Shown here: positions 1-11,112 of the stretch, piece by piece
Numbering within the stretch: the first letter of the stretch is position 1
How the letters are laid out: each line of letters opens with the position of its first letter
NCBI GenBank assembly: GCA_018524725.1
Contig: JAEUWP010000335.1
Coordinates: 372,001 to 436,000, forward strand
Source of the DNA: Podaxis mareebaensis
Taxonomy: Eukaryota > Basidiomycota > Agaricomycetes > Agaricales > Agaricaceae
DNA: 64,000 nucleotides
Direction: 5' to 3'
The notes under the pieces: model-generated
The model's input: only the letters and a program-made list of their open reading frames with translations
The model's database searches: none
Told to the model about the DNA's origin: nothing
Made by a program: the position numbers and the translations under genes

Positions 1-1938
1 CTCTTCTGGTTGCCTGAATACGGATTCGCACCACCTGGCCCTGTTGATCGTTTTAGCCCGATTCCTGAAGTGTTATTGTACAGGCTAGACGTTGGTAGTG
101 GTAAGAATGTAGGCGTCGCCGGACGAGAAGTTGGCGTAGGGAGTGAGCTTCCAGTAGTTGCTGTGCTCAGGCTCGCACCGGAAAGACGAGATGCTGGCCG
201 ACGAATCCCTGTGTTTATCGTGCCGTGTGCGAGGGACGGAGATTTGCCAAATGTGGGTGAGGGAGCTGTGATAGCAGGATTTGATGGTCCAGAACGGTAT
301 GCGCTCGGGGCAGTGGGGCTCGAGAGTCGTCGCTTATCCTTCTGTCGTTCTTTCTCCCTGCTCTTTTGGGGGGATGGTGAATCTTCCATGATTAAGACCC
401 ATCCAGACGAGTCGCCGTTATCCCTGGCTTTGTCCTTCTTCGACTCGCTTTCGTTGCTTCGCCGGGAATCCACACTTCGCCGAATGCTATCGAGGCTGGT
501 TTTCGCGGTGGTTGCCAACGAGGCAGATGATGACGAGGAAGAGCTGCCAATCACACTGACTGGTGACACTGTCGCGTTTGCCCGTCCCGTAATGCTGGCC
601 ATTCTCAGCCTTGGAACACGGGTGTGAATCTTCTGTTCGAGAACGCGAACTCTTGCCCGCATTTCGGAGACCATCTGTACTCCTTTGTTCTTGGCTGTCG
701 TCGTTGTTGAAGTAGACGATGTAGAGACATTACGGGTCGGGACAACGGGGGTGCGAGTGATGGGAGTACGGGGACTAGAGAGGGTCGGTAGGGTAGCTGA
801 CCGCGACGTCGTAGAAATAGGAGACGGAATATTAGTGGACTTTCCTGGTTTGAATCCTGCACGCTGCAGAAGTAGAGATTGACCGGAAGCTTTGGTTGCC
901 GAATTTGCCTTGGGCGTCGTGACGATAGAGGGTATGGATTCTGTGACAGGAGAGAGATCTGATAGCTGAAGATCTCCTGGAGGTGTGGTATTGAGGAGAT
1001 CATCATCGGAGGGTATGGATATATGGGGGAATTGCTGCGAGGAGGTCGAAGATTTGGGTTGCGGCTTTTCTGCCAAGGACGAAGTCGAAGCGGCGGCAGT
1101 TGCAGACGCTAGTTGTTCTTTCAGAATTGCGATTTCGTCTTGGGAATCTGAGATAACACTTGTTAGCAGAGGATGTGATGCAAGCATCTCCATTGATCAC
1201 CTCTCAGTTCGTCCTTGACTCTTTGCATCTCCTCCTCCAGACTAGCCTTCTCAAGCAATTCGTGTTCGAGGAGAATCTTTTCCTCCAACGCCTTTGCATA
1301 CTTTGCCTCCATGTCAGCCAAACTTGAGGATGCTACGCGTTCGTTCCGCTCCAGATCATCATTGCCCATTTCCAACTCCCGGAGTTGGATCTTGATTGCC
1401 TGGTGTTCCTGCCGTAGCTTATCGAGCTCCCGTTGAAGCGATGTTGTGGTTGTATTATGGGTTGTTTGAAGTGTCATATACTTGCCCTGTTGTGAAGACA
1501 ATGTGAATGGTTGGTTGCCGCGCGCAGTAGGGTTCGGAACCCAGCTCACCTTCCATTCGTCGCGTTCCTTCTCTGCATTTGCGACTTTTCCTCTCAGCTC
1601 TTGCTCCAACTTCTCTGAGCGTGCTAGATCTGCCTCCATTTCGGCTTCGAGCTCTCTACTAGCGGTCTGGAATTCCTCCAGTTCGTTACGGGTTTCGGCC
1701 AACATGTCAACAACCTAACCGAAATGAGAATTTCCCCTTGAAAGGTGGAAAATGTGAGCTCACTTCATGATATTTGGCCCGCCAATCTGTTGTGGCCGAG
1801 GAGTAACTGTGTTATGGCGTCTAATGAGTGTGGAAAAGCTTGTTGGGTCATACAGTAAACATACTCGAACTGGCTATCATCCAGTGACAGATGCCGATCC
1901 TTGCGGAGGGCATCTGTAGCAGAAAGTACCGCCGTCAT
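1..1938 (-). CDS. nudE: NudE/NUDEL dynein regulator (3' end outside window)
   Basis: Partner of LIS1 and cytoplasmic dynein, acting at microtubule ends and the nuclear envelope in nuclear migration. The N-terminus contains DWRAKYHEVVDMLAETRNEL, a close match to the conserved NudE coiled-coil start. About 150 further residues are heptad-rich and charged (coiled coil). The C-terminal half is Ser/Thr/Pro-rich and carries the NUDE_C signature MVSEMRARVRVLEQKIHTRV and PRLRM. The start is the ATG at 1936-1938; the first intron has a strong GTATGT donor, and joining it gives QFDYSSATTDWRAKY. No stop codon is met before base 1, so the last residues are missing. At least four short introns are present. 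The family call is from direct motif recognition. Confidence 0.9.
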
Positions 1939-2170
1939 GAAAAGAGCCTACGACGAGAACCTAGAGACCGGGAGGGGAAGGGAAGGTAAGTATGATACAG
2001 GGTGAAGAGGGTTGAAGTTGGAAAGAGGGAGTGGGCACATGGCACCTCTCTCGGTCCCTTGCCTTATTTGGTTCGGTCCTGTCACCGTAGCACCAAACCA
2101 CCCCTCGCCAAATTCACACAAAACTCGTCTAAATCAAATGTATGTGCTCTGTAACAACTCTACAAGTACT
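1939..2170. other. Gap between CSL4 3' end and nudE start
   Basis: 232 bases holding the nudE promoter and 5' leader (minus strand) and the CSL4 3' flank. No coding signal or clear core-promoter element seen. Confidence 0.5.
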
Positions 2171-2894
2171 CTACAGGCCCTCTGGCTTCGCGCACTTGCG
2201 CTTCTCGATTTTTCCTGTCTTCGGGCAGCGCATTTCCTGCCAGGAGACCGGCTCGAGGGTCGCACCTGTCCAAAAATAAGTATATGGAGTGGACGGTGAT
2301 CGCCACCCTCACCTGCCTCACTCGTGGCGAAAATCACTCCCAGGTCGTTACGTGCAGTAGTGATGAAGTAACTTCGAGCATCGCCCAGTGAGATCTGAAA
2401 ATATGCTCTGTTCAAAGTCCTAACCGCAAGAAAACATCAACGTACTACGAGGCCTCGCACTACATCGCCCCCCCTGAAGCAGTCTCCGATTTTCACTCTG
2501 TCTTTTTCTGTTGCTCGGACGTCTTGCGTGCGGATCACACCCGTAAACTCTTCTCCTGCCGGCAAGGGAACTCCGTCGACCACACTTATTGAGATCAGCG
2601 CTTGGACTGGTGACAGGCGGGTCACAGTGCCCAATACCACAGAATTTGGAGATGGCGGATGGGGACGAATACGAGGTACGGAGAGTGTCTACAATGCAGA
2701 AAAGTGCAAATAGAATTCGTTATTCTCTTATCATCCCTAATTCATACTGCGAAAATACAAACAGAGCCTTCGAACTTGGGGATTCCAAGAATGCTGGAGC
2801 GCACCTGGCCATCCCGTGAATACGTCCCCGAGCCAAGCTGGAGAGCCGGCCCGCGTGGAATGGGAATGGGTTGGCCTGGTATGAGCAAAGACAT
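2171..2894 (-). CDS. CSL4: Exosome complex subunit CSL4 (EXOSC1)
   Basis: Cap subunit of the nuclear and cytoplasmic RNA exosome, involved in 3' to 5' RNA decay and processing. Exon 1 encodes MSLLIPGQPIPIPRGPALQL, the typical CSL4 N-terminal domain, followed by GTYSRDGQVRSS. Exon 2 starts TLSVPRIRPHPPSPNSVVLG and enters the S1 RNA-binding domain (GTVTRLSPVQALISI). The next exon has the diagnostic ARSYFITTARNDLGVIFATS. The last exon encodes the zinc-ribbon-like tail ATLEPVSWQEMRCPKTGKIE followed by KRKCA. Start ATG at 2892-2894, stop at 2171-2173. Introns at roughly 2685-2766, 2420-2440 and 2265-2310 join in frame. It is divergent from the PDH E2 gene, sharing a 192-base promoter. Confidence 0.92.
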
Positions 2895-3086
2895 GAGAAA
2901 TGTGAAGGGAATGTCAGTAATGGTCCTCGGTCCGTTCCTGAGGGTCGGAGGGGTCCGAAGTTTGTCTGTGTTGTGCGCTGGACTCGCGTAAGGGGTAGTT
3001 CCCCAACGTAAAATTCCAACTGGCGCTCGCCCTTGACTGTTCTCCTTCGTCCTTTTTCATCCCTCCCAACCGGCACGACTCTGGCC
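2895..3086. promoter_or_regulatory. Divergent promoter CSL4 / PDH E2
   Basis: 192 bases between the two start codons, so both promoters and 5' leaders are compressed here. A pyrimidine-rich stretch lies directly before the E2 ATG at 3087. No TATA box seen. Confidence 0.6.
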
Positions 3087-4712
3087 ATGGCCTCCCACCT
3101 TGCTCGCACTTTCGCTCGCCGTAAGAGTGTCCTCCCATTCTTCTGCATCGTTTCCTTCTCACTATGGTTCAGGTTTCCATGTTTCGGCGCGGCGTAGCGC
3201 GCTGTCGCAATTTAACATGCCAGCTATGAGTCCGACAATGACAGAGGGTGGTGTTGCGTCCTGGAAGAAGAAAGAGGGTGAGGCTTTCTCCTCGGGCGAC
3301 GTTCTCCTCGAAATTGTATGGCTCCACTTGCCAATATCCCAGATTTCACAGCGTTAAACTGTCACTTCACAGGAAACCGACAAGGCCACGATTGATGTTG
3401 AGGCTCAAGATGATGGTATCCTCGCGAAAATTATCGCAAGTGGCTACTCTCTAGCTACGTGGCCGCGTTCTAAAACACTTCACAGGTTCCCGAGGGCACA
3501 AAGAACGTCAAAGTTGGCTCTGTGATTGCCATTGTTGGCGAGGAAGGTGACGACCTTTCGGGTGCTGCTGCTCTCGCAGAGCAAGCCTCAAAACAAGCCC
3601 CTAAGGAAGAGAAGACACCCGAACCACCCAAGGAGGACAAGTCTACCCCCCCTCCCGCCCCCGAATCAAAACCAGCACCCGAGACTAAGGCAGAGCTTCC
3701 GGCTGGCGACCGTATCTTTGCTAGCCCAATTGCAAAGAAAATTGCACTCGAGCGTGGTATTCCGTTGGCCCAAGTTAAGGGTACTGGACCCAACGGCCGT
3801 ATCATCCGTGAAGATGTTGAAAACTTCAAGCCCGCCGCTGCACCTGCTGCGACCGCTGCTCAACCTGCTGCAGCCGAATCCACTGCGGACTACATCGACA
3901 TACCTCTCTCTAATATGCGCCGCACTATTGGTGCCCGCCTGACGCAATCGAAGCAGGAGCTTCCTCACTACTACCTTACGGTTGACATCAATATGGACAA
4001 GGTCCTCAAACTGAGAGAAGTCTTTAATAAGACTTTGACAGAGAAGGACAAGACCGCCAAGCTCAGCGTCAACGACTTCATTGTCAAGGCTGCCTCGTGC
4101 GCTCTCACAGACGTTCCAGAGGCCAATTCGGCATGGCTTGGTGAGGTCATCAGACAGTAAGTTCAACGTCCCTGCCGTGTTGCGCACCACGCACTAACAT
4201 TCTACAGATACAAGAAGGCTGATATCTCTGTCGCTGTTGCTACGCCCACTGGCCTTATTACCCCCATTGTAAAGGATGTTGGTTCCAAGGGGCTTGCGAC
4301 CATATCGGCAGAAACAAAAGCCCTTGCTAAAAAAGCCCGTGAAGGGAAACTCTCGCCATCCGAGTACCAGGTGAGCATTTTTTTCCCGAAAGTTTAGTTA
4401 CGCGACGTCTTAATCAAACGAACCTTTACCCTACCTTTCCAGGGCGGCACGTTCACTATCTCCAATCTTGGAATGTATGACATCAGTCATTTCACCGCCA
4501 TCATCAACCTTCCCCAGTCATGTATTCTTGCAATTGGCTCGACGCAAGCCACCTTGGTTCCCGCACCCGAGGAAGAGCGTGGATTCAAGACCGTCCAGAT
4601 CATGAAGGCAACATTGAGTTCGGATCATCGTGTCGTTGATGGCGCTGTTGGTGCCAGATGGTTGGCGGCCTTCAAGGGCTACCTCGAAAACCCTCTAACC
4701 TTCATGCTTTGA
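3087..4712 (+). CDS. LAT1: Dihydrolipoamide acetyltransferase, E2 of pyruvate dehydrogenase
   Basis: Transfers the acetyl group from lipoyl-lysine to CoA in the mitochondrial pyruvate dehydrogenase complex. The Arg/Ser-rich start ([12 protein letters not shown], then [12 protein letters not shown]) is a mitochondrial presequence. It is followed by one lipoyl domain ([20 protein letters not shown]; lipoylated Lys in [11 protein letters not shown]), an Ala/Pro/Lys-rich linker, and the E1/E3-binding domain ([20 protein letters not shown], then GTGPNGRI). The catalytic domain ends with the active-site [16 protein letters not shown] (His and Asp of HRxxxDG present) and the usual LENPLTFML tail. 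Five short introns interrupt it. It is the acetyltransferase E2 rather than protein X because the catalytic His/Asp are intact. Lipoyl synthase lies about 8 kb downstream. Confidence 0.96.
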
Positions 4713-4976
4713 GGACTTTAATGCCTAGAGTTTTGCGTCAACATGCTGAGATACCTCTTCCTTTTCGTCATTAGACTAATGCATAATATAACGCCTCATT
4801 TCTCGCACTAACTCGTACGTAAAGTACTTACAAGGCTGAACTCAGGGCAAACGTTTGTTGTGAATGCTGTCACTGAATGAATGCCGCCGTCATGTGACTA
4901 AGAAACCTGGCGCGTATCCGGAGTTGGTTGTCTTCTTGTCTCCATCCTTCCTACTCTTGACAACGACTGCCCAGGC

Positions 4977-7052
4977 ATGGACGACGAGTTCTTCGCGTCC
5001 GTCCTCAAGAAATGGGCCGACGCCTCCCAGGAAGTTGTCTATCTCAAGAAACGTCTGGGGGAGGTTGAACGAGAGGTATGTGTTGCATACTTCGTGACCT
5101 ATACATAGATCCTGATCATGGGTGTCATTCCTCAGCGAAACGAATACAAACAAGAAATAGTAGAACTGAAAGCCAGGCAAAGCAAGAAGCTGGTGAAAGA
5201 GGAGCCATATGCGAAGCCAAGATTGGGTAGCGTTGAAGCTCTTGATCTTGATGAAGTTGGAAATAAGTTGGAGAAAGCTCGGGTAGAATACCAGCAAAAA
5301 CTGAAGGAGGTATGCGTCCCCATCTCTCTCGTTGTGAGTCCAACTTTAACTTGTAATTTCGTAAATTCTAGTTGGACGATGCACGAGACCATGAGAAGGC
5401 GTTGGAGATAGAGGTTGAAGACCTCAAGAGGGAACGAAGTCAACTGCAGGGCCAACTACAAACCAGTCGGTCACAGTGTGCCGAAGCTAGCTCCGAGCTT
5501 TCGAGCCGTAGGCTCGAAAAGGATACGCTGATGAACAAGGTATCATCGGTATTGCTTGCTACTTGATTGAGGAAGCTTCTAACGACATGCGGAAAGATTT
5601 CTGACCTCACACTAAGACTGGAGCAGACAGAGAAGGCCAAAGCCGAACTTGAAGAACGGAGCGTGAGTCCGACCTTCTGTGAGTCGCTTGTGATTCTGAC
5701 TATTTCTTCAAGTCCAGCGGGAGTAACCTGGACGCTCAGCAATTCAAGTATCTGCAACAGCAGATGACTTCCCTGGAGACACAGGTACGTCATTCATGTG
5801 TGTATTAATGAGAAACGTAATCTTATTCCATCTAATAGATCCAGGAACTCCAATCACTGGCGAGCAGCCTCGAGGCAGAGAACGCAACTCTCCGAGGGGA
5901 TCTAGCCGTCGCTCGAGAATCTCTTCAGAAGACGAAGGAGAGCAATAAAAACCTTCTGACGACTATCAGTCAACTCTCTCGGATTGTGAGCATTTAAATG
6001 AAACCATGATCGACGCTCCACAATATTAATGTTCGAAATCAGGCACGAAATGTCGTTGGGGCTTGTGATGCAGTACCAACATTACAACAAGAACCTCCTA
6101 GCACACGGTTGAAAGGATCCGCCGCTGAAGTACCATCAGCCCAACCTCCCCAGATCAAGCCTGCTGTCAAGGAAGAACAAAAGGTTGACATAGACTTGTC
6201 CTTCAACGACGAGACGATTGTCGAGGAGCCGCGCAACTCCCTGGTACCTATACCTCCTCGTAGACTCGAAGCGCTCGCCTCGCATCCCGTCATTATCCCG
6301 GACACCGATATAAATGAGGAAGACAACAAGTTTACGCGCGGGTTCACAAGCGCTGCGATAGGGGGTAATATCCAGTCGCTCATTGTGCGGTATGCCCATC
6401 TTATTCTACCTTAGTTATGTTGTCTGATAACATGGCAGGGTAACATCCAGCGGCACAGACCTGGCCAAGGGTCGCAACATTGAAGAGTATCTTTGTCCGA
6501 GGTTAGATCACAACCCTTGGTGTCCGTCAACTCCGGGACAACACGGGTACATGTTCGTCGGCTTGGGCAAGGAAAAGCACACGTACACGACTCCTCAGTT
6601 ACGCAACTTGTTCGTTGGGCTTCCCAAACGCAACAACAAGGAAGAACGCTACTTCCGGTACCTTGGTGTCTACAGAGTGAGCCGCGTGGAACCTCTGAGC
6701 GTTGACGAGTGGAAGTCCCTTGATTCTTCCGTAAGTCCTATGCTATGCTCGGACTTCACTTTGGCTCACGCGCTTCCCGTAGGTCAAACGGAATTATGTC
6801 CACACGACTAAAGAGAAAAACAAGGACCCACGAATGAAAGAGGAGATTGCAGTAGCTTATGACTCTGGAGAACTTTCAGTCCCTTGCGTGAAACTCCAAT
6901 GCGTAGATTTTGATGAGGAGCTGTACGCGGGTCTTCTCGCATTTAGGCCTGCACAGAAAGCTCGTCTTGTTAAACGAAACCGTGACGAAGACCACGAAAG
7001 CAACGCCCATTCACCGAAGAACAGACGCGCCGTCAAGAGAGTGGCACAGTAA
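4977..7052 (+). CDS. Coiled-coil protein with DUF6697-like C-terminal domain
   Basis: Function unknown. The start ATG at 4977 opens with MDDEFFASVLKKWADASQEV followed by an interrupted coiled coil (Lys/Glu heptads up to about codon 230). An acidic linker follows, then a compact C-terminal domain: GFTSAAIGGNIQSLIVR, RLDHNPWCPSTPGQHGYMFV, LRNLFVGLPKRNNKEERYFR and YLGVYRVSRVEPLSVDEWKS. This resembles what I know as the basidiomycete DUF6697 family, which I cannot verify here. The tail is basic with Lys/Arg clusters (KNRRAVKRVAQ), which may act in nuclear localisation. About seven introns of 50-60 bases. The YFRYLGVY core suggests a folded binding module; nothing in it looks like a known catalytic motif. 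Confidence 0.75.
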
Positions 7053-7416
7053 TATTCTTGCTTCATGGACATGTTCTGCTATACGTTCTTACGCCTGCGC
7101 TCACGACCACCTTCGCACTGAACTTTTTGCCTTTCTGAATTCCGCGTTCCTTCTGCAGATTTGCTTACAGCACTTGTTCCCTTTCATTCCCCCAGTTAAC
7201 TTATTACTATTTGTAGCGCTCCTTCATTGCTCTTACTTTCTGACACGCTCCCTAATCTAAATCCTTACTGTGGTCCATCGACGACTTTTCATGTAACTTA
7301 CAAGTACGCCTAATGTTATCGTTTGACGTTGTCTGATCGACGTCATACACAGTCAACTGATATATTGACCAATTTGGAAATCAACTCAAGAAAGTCTCTG
7401 AAGTCTTACACTCATC
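7053..7416. other. Intergenic region before KAE1
   Basis: 364 bases. The first part is pyrimidine-rich 3' flank of the DUF6697-like gene; the rest is the KAE1 promoter and leader. No TATA box or repeat recognised. Confidence 0.4.
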
Positions 7417-8890
7417 ATGCCCGGACGACTGCGCAAGCCCACACCATTGAAGAATCCAGGTTAGCAGGGAAAACGGTCAACTAATCACATCCAATTTTGC
7501 TTATTTGTTTTTCAGATCGTCCATATCTCGCCCTTGGCCTCGAGGGGTCCGCAAACAAACTCGGTGCTGGTATCATTAAGCATGCAGAGGATGGCACTGC
7601 GTCTGTGCTATCCAATGTCCGTCACACCTATATCACCCCGCCTGGCGAAGGTTTTCAGCCCCGTGACACTGCCCTCCACCATCGTGAATGGGCCTTGAAA
7701 GTCATCAACGACTCCCTGGCTAAAGCGAACGTATCTATCCACGATGTTGATTGCATATGCTTCACCAAAGGCGAGTTGGCGCAGACAGTCACTAAGTTCC
7801 CTTCTGATAATACTGTCTAGGGCCTGGTATGGGTGCCCCGCTGCAGTCTGTCGCGTTGGTTGCTCGCACTCTATCACTACTATACAATAAGCCGCTGGTT
7901 GGCGTAAATCACTGTGTCGGGCGTGAGTTGTGGCTTAAACGTTTCGCCCAAGCCCCCAATCGTGTTCATTACATTTTCCAGATATCGAAATGGGTCGAGA
8001 AATTACTGGTGCAAGCAATCCCGTCGTCCTCTATGTGTCCGGCGGGAACACACAAGTCATAGCATATTCCCGACAGTGTTATCGCATCTTTGGCGAGACG
8101 CTAGACATTGCTGTTGGAAACTGCCTTGATCGCTTCGCAAGGGTAATCAATCTCAGCAATGATCCTAGTCCAGGTTACAATATCGAGCAGGGGGCCAAAA
8201 AGTGAGCTTATATGGACAGCATCAGAAGACACACTAACATCGACGGTATTCATCCAGGGGAAAGAGATTGGTGTCCCTACCATACGCAACAAAAGGAATG
8301 GATATCAGCCTTTCTGGCATCTTGACGTCCGCAGAGGCCTACACTCTCGATAAGAGATTCCGCCCAGATGGCCGACCACGCGGTCCAGATGACACGGATA
8401 TTATCACTCCGGCAGACCTTTGTTTCTCTTTGCAAGAGACAGTATTTGCTATGTTGGTTGAAATTACTGAACGCGCGATGGCCCATATCGGTAGCAAGGA
8501 AGTATTGATTGTGGGTGGTGTTGGGTGTAAGTAGTCGACGCCTCGTCATTGACTGAAATTTAATGGTGAGCGCACAGGTAATGAGAGGCTGCAAGAAATG
8601 ATGGGGATTATGGCACAAGAGAGAGGTGGCCAAGTTTTTGCAACAGACGAAAGGTAGGTGTTGTTAGTTGTGGGTCGTTTCGGCTTCTGAATTTGCACCA
8701 GGTTCTGTATCGATAACGGGATAATGATTGCGCAAGCCGGCCTTCTGGCCTATCGGATGGGTCAGACAACTCCATTGGCGAAAAGTAGCTGTACACAAAG
8801 GCAAGCATAGATTGGTTTTTTCCACGGAATGGTATTGACACCCGCCTCAGGTTCCGGACGGACCAGGTACATGTCGCATGGCGCGCGTGA
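7417..8890 (+). CDS. KAE1: KEOPS/EKC catalytic subunit KAE1 (OSGEP), tRNA t6A synthesis
   Basis: Transfers threonylcarbamoyl to A37 of ANN-decoding tRNAs in the KEOPS complex. After the first intron the protein reads [18 protein letters not shown] (ASKHA fold start), then [20 protein letters not shown]. The metal-binding motif is NHCVGHIEMGRE (HxxxH intact across an intron), followed by [23 protein letters not shown] and [17 protein letters not shown]. The C-terminus is the typical [12 protein letters not shown]. Start ATG 7417 gives [15 protein letters not shown]; stop 8888-8890. The absence of an N-terminal presequence and the HCVGH sequence favour cytosolic KAE1 over mitochondrial QRI7. 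One intron uses a GC donor (see separate entry). Confidence 0.94.
7771..7820 (+). other. GC-AG intron in KAE1
   Basis: The exon ends TTCACCAAAG, the intron starts GCGAGT and ends GTCTAG, and the next exon starts GGCCTGGTATG. Joining gives [13 protein letters not shown], the conserved KAE1 sequence. No nearby GT donor keeps this frame. The AAG|GCGAGT context is close to the strong consensus needed by GC-AG introns. Confidence 0.85.
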
Positions 8891-9052
8891 TATCCTTGGG
8901 TGAGTCTATGAAACCTCGTTCCTTTTTTGCATTTCATGATGCCAGCTTCTGGAGTCATTTGTTGGAATCTCAACGGGCATGGCCTAAGGTGATATTCATT
9001 CCATTCAGTTATTTCTTTATTTGTTACGATAGTGAATCTACGAACAAGACGT

Positions 9053-10149
9053 TCATTTCGACACATCTACATATTTCGAGACTAAGTTCCATCCTTCGGG
9101 ATCCGTCAGTCTCATTGTATCAGAGACCCTATCAAACTCTTGCCACCACCACTCGTGGAGGAGGCCGAAGTGCCTCGCATTAACGTCTGGGTTCTGCCTC
9201 GATAACCAGGGTTTATCGGAAAGGATGTAATGTATGCAGCGCACTTGTTCGTCGTCCCATACATCAGCGTGGATAGAACGCAATGTACGCAGTGCGTTGT
9301 AGTACCATGGTATGCGCCTCCACTTCCCAGCGAAGAACTCGGAGAGTAGGTCTTGGTCTGGGAATATGTATGTCAAGAGTTTGTCATTTGTTGAAAAGAA
9401 TTTATAGAGTGCATCGGACAGCTCTTTCGAAGGGTTGAGGACAACAGTTCCTGAATTGAGGAGACCATGAGGTCGAGGTGCGTTGGGTATCGCAAAGTTC
9501 GGCGAAGTGGCGAGTTGAGAATACACGGAATATGCGCAATTCTCAGGTATCCTGGAAAGAGGGTATCGTAAATCATCATGGTGAATATAGCAGACGACTA
9601 AGTTACCAGTCCGTGGGGTAGTGCTTGAGTTTTCGGGGATTGCAGGCACAAACGAAGGTGGCAGCAATCTGGTCATCCGCCAAGTCGAGCTTGAATAGGT
9701 CGTCCATATTCTGTTTAACCAACATGTCACAATCCAACAAGACAATCCGCTAGAGAAAACAGTTAGAGGATGAGCAATCGGTACCGATTCGCGTAGGGCC
9801 TCACGCGGAATTCCGATAACTCAAAAGCTCTGTCGGGTCGAGTTAATGGACCGCTGGATTCAAGGTAGAGCCGAGGACCATACCTCAACTTCGTCCATGT
9901 GTCCGCAAATCGGTCTTCAAAAAGGGGTGTTCCAGGGGTGGAAGTAGGTTGTAATGATTCAATCTCTCTCGTGAAAATGCCCCTTTTCTTAAGGACATCT
10001 CTAGCATCTTGCGAAAGCCCGGGAGTGACCATTACGACGAGTGGGTATCGAGAGCCAACAGAACGTAGTCCATGTTCCAGGACCAAAATGCCTGGTAGAT
10101 ATGGGGCTTTGGTGAGCAGGGTAGCATAGGCACAAGATGTCTCGTCCAT
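9053..10149 (-). CDS. GT8-family (glycogenin/galactinol-synthase-like) glycosyltransferase
   Basis: Retaining nucleotide-sugar glycosyltransferase. It starts MDETSCAYATLLTKAPYLPG and has the GT8 fold elements HGLRSVGSRYPLVVMVTP and FRRIVLLDCDMLVKQNMDDL, whose DCD triad is the metal-binding DxD motif. The acceptor-site block is HGLLNSGTVVLNPS, followed by PDQDLLSEFF and the C-terminal HFGLLHEWWWQEFDRV. Two introns separate three exons. Length of about 330 residues fits the single-domain fungal GT8 group, shorter than true glycogenin with its glycogen-synthase-binding tail. Donor and acceptor sugars cannot be read from the sequence. Converges with KAE1 (162 bases between stops). Confidence 0.88.
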
Positions 10150-10517
10150 AGTTTTGGACGCAGGATTAAGAATCGAGAGATGGTATCAGGATTAGGTGCT
10201 TTCAATCTTTAATCTGCTTGCAAACACGTGATGACCGGTTTTCTACCTCATACACAATATTGGCACAATGTCCGTCCGGCGTCTGATCAGTGACATGCTG
10301 AATGTTTGTTTTATTTGGCTTGGACAACGCACGGAAGGAGACAATGGTTGGTTAATCATTCGCCTTACAAATTCATGATGCAAGTACATCATTCTTTGAA
10401 TCAATCTGGTCCAGACGGGATGCGTCCTAGTTTCAAGGATGAAATACATTATAGCGGATGAATGATGATAGGACAGCAAACAACAGGTCAAAGATCGAGT
10501 AGAACCGCGTATACTGT
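10150..10517. other. GT8 promoter and eS28 3' flank
   Basis: 368 bases without a gene. Apart from a CACGTG hexamer at 10225-10230 (listed separately) nothing recognisable was seen. Confidence 0.4.
10225..10230. promoter_or_regulatory. CACGTG E-box upstream of GT8 gene
   Basis: Palindromic CACGTG in context ACACGTGATG, 76 bases upstream of the GT8 start codon. Core site of bHLH regulators such as Cbf1-type proteins. Function inferred from position and recurrence only. Confidence 0.45.
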
Positions 10518-10881
10518 TCAGCGGAGACGGCTGATCAAGGATGATAAGCATTCGTTGCCATATGAAAGGGTCATTTACCACGCACCGAGCTTCACGCTCA
10601 CTCTCAAGGAGAGCAAGGATGTCTTCCTCACGCACGGGCCCCTTCACGTTACGAATGATTGTCCGGGATGTATCGTCCATGAATTCAACGCGGACTTGGG
10701 TGACACCACCACGAGAACCAGTCCGTCCGAGGACCTGCAAGTCAGTTCAGCGATGCCAACTTCAAGAGGTCCCAATCCTCTCCACCTTGATGACTTTTGC
10801 GAGCTTGACTGGGGCTTTTGAGGAATCCTGATGTATTGTCAGCAACGAGACAAGCGGTGGGCCAGTAGGGTTACTCACCAT
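10518..10881 (-). CDS. RPS28: 40S ribosomal protein eS28 (RPS28)
   Basis: Small-subunit ribosomal protein near the mRNA exit. Four exons can be placed exactly: 10879-10881 (only the ATG), 10786-10827, 10586-10734 and a last exon of 13 bases at 10518-10530. Together they give 68 residues: [33 protein letters not shown], then [20 protein letters not shown] and [12 protein letters not shown], ending RLR. This is the full family length with the universally conserved ending. The tiny terminal exons are required: without the last one the EREARRLR tail is lost, and without the first there is no start codon. Confidence 0.96.
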
Positions 10882-11112
10882 TTTTGTCTGCGGGCGTGAA
10901 GACGGACGGTGAGGTTTTGTTGATTCCAACGATGAATAGAGTTTGCTCCCCAGGATATTTCAAGCTCCGGTCCAATTTGACGGATGCGACCGAATCCAAG
11001 ATCAAAAGCCCAATTCATTACTCCGAGGAAAAAAAGATTATTATTAGGTAGGCTATACTTGTCGGGCAGAATATATACAGATACAAAATCATTAAGATCT
11101 AGACCTAGTTGT

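Noticed and set aside
10..627. 205-codon plus-strand open frame at the left end
   Set aside because: It is the antisense of the nudE coding exon, which carries the recognisable NUDE_C motifs on the minus strand.
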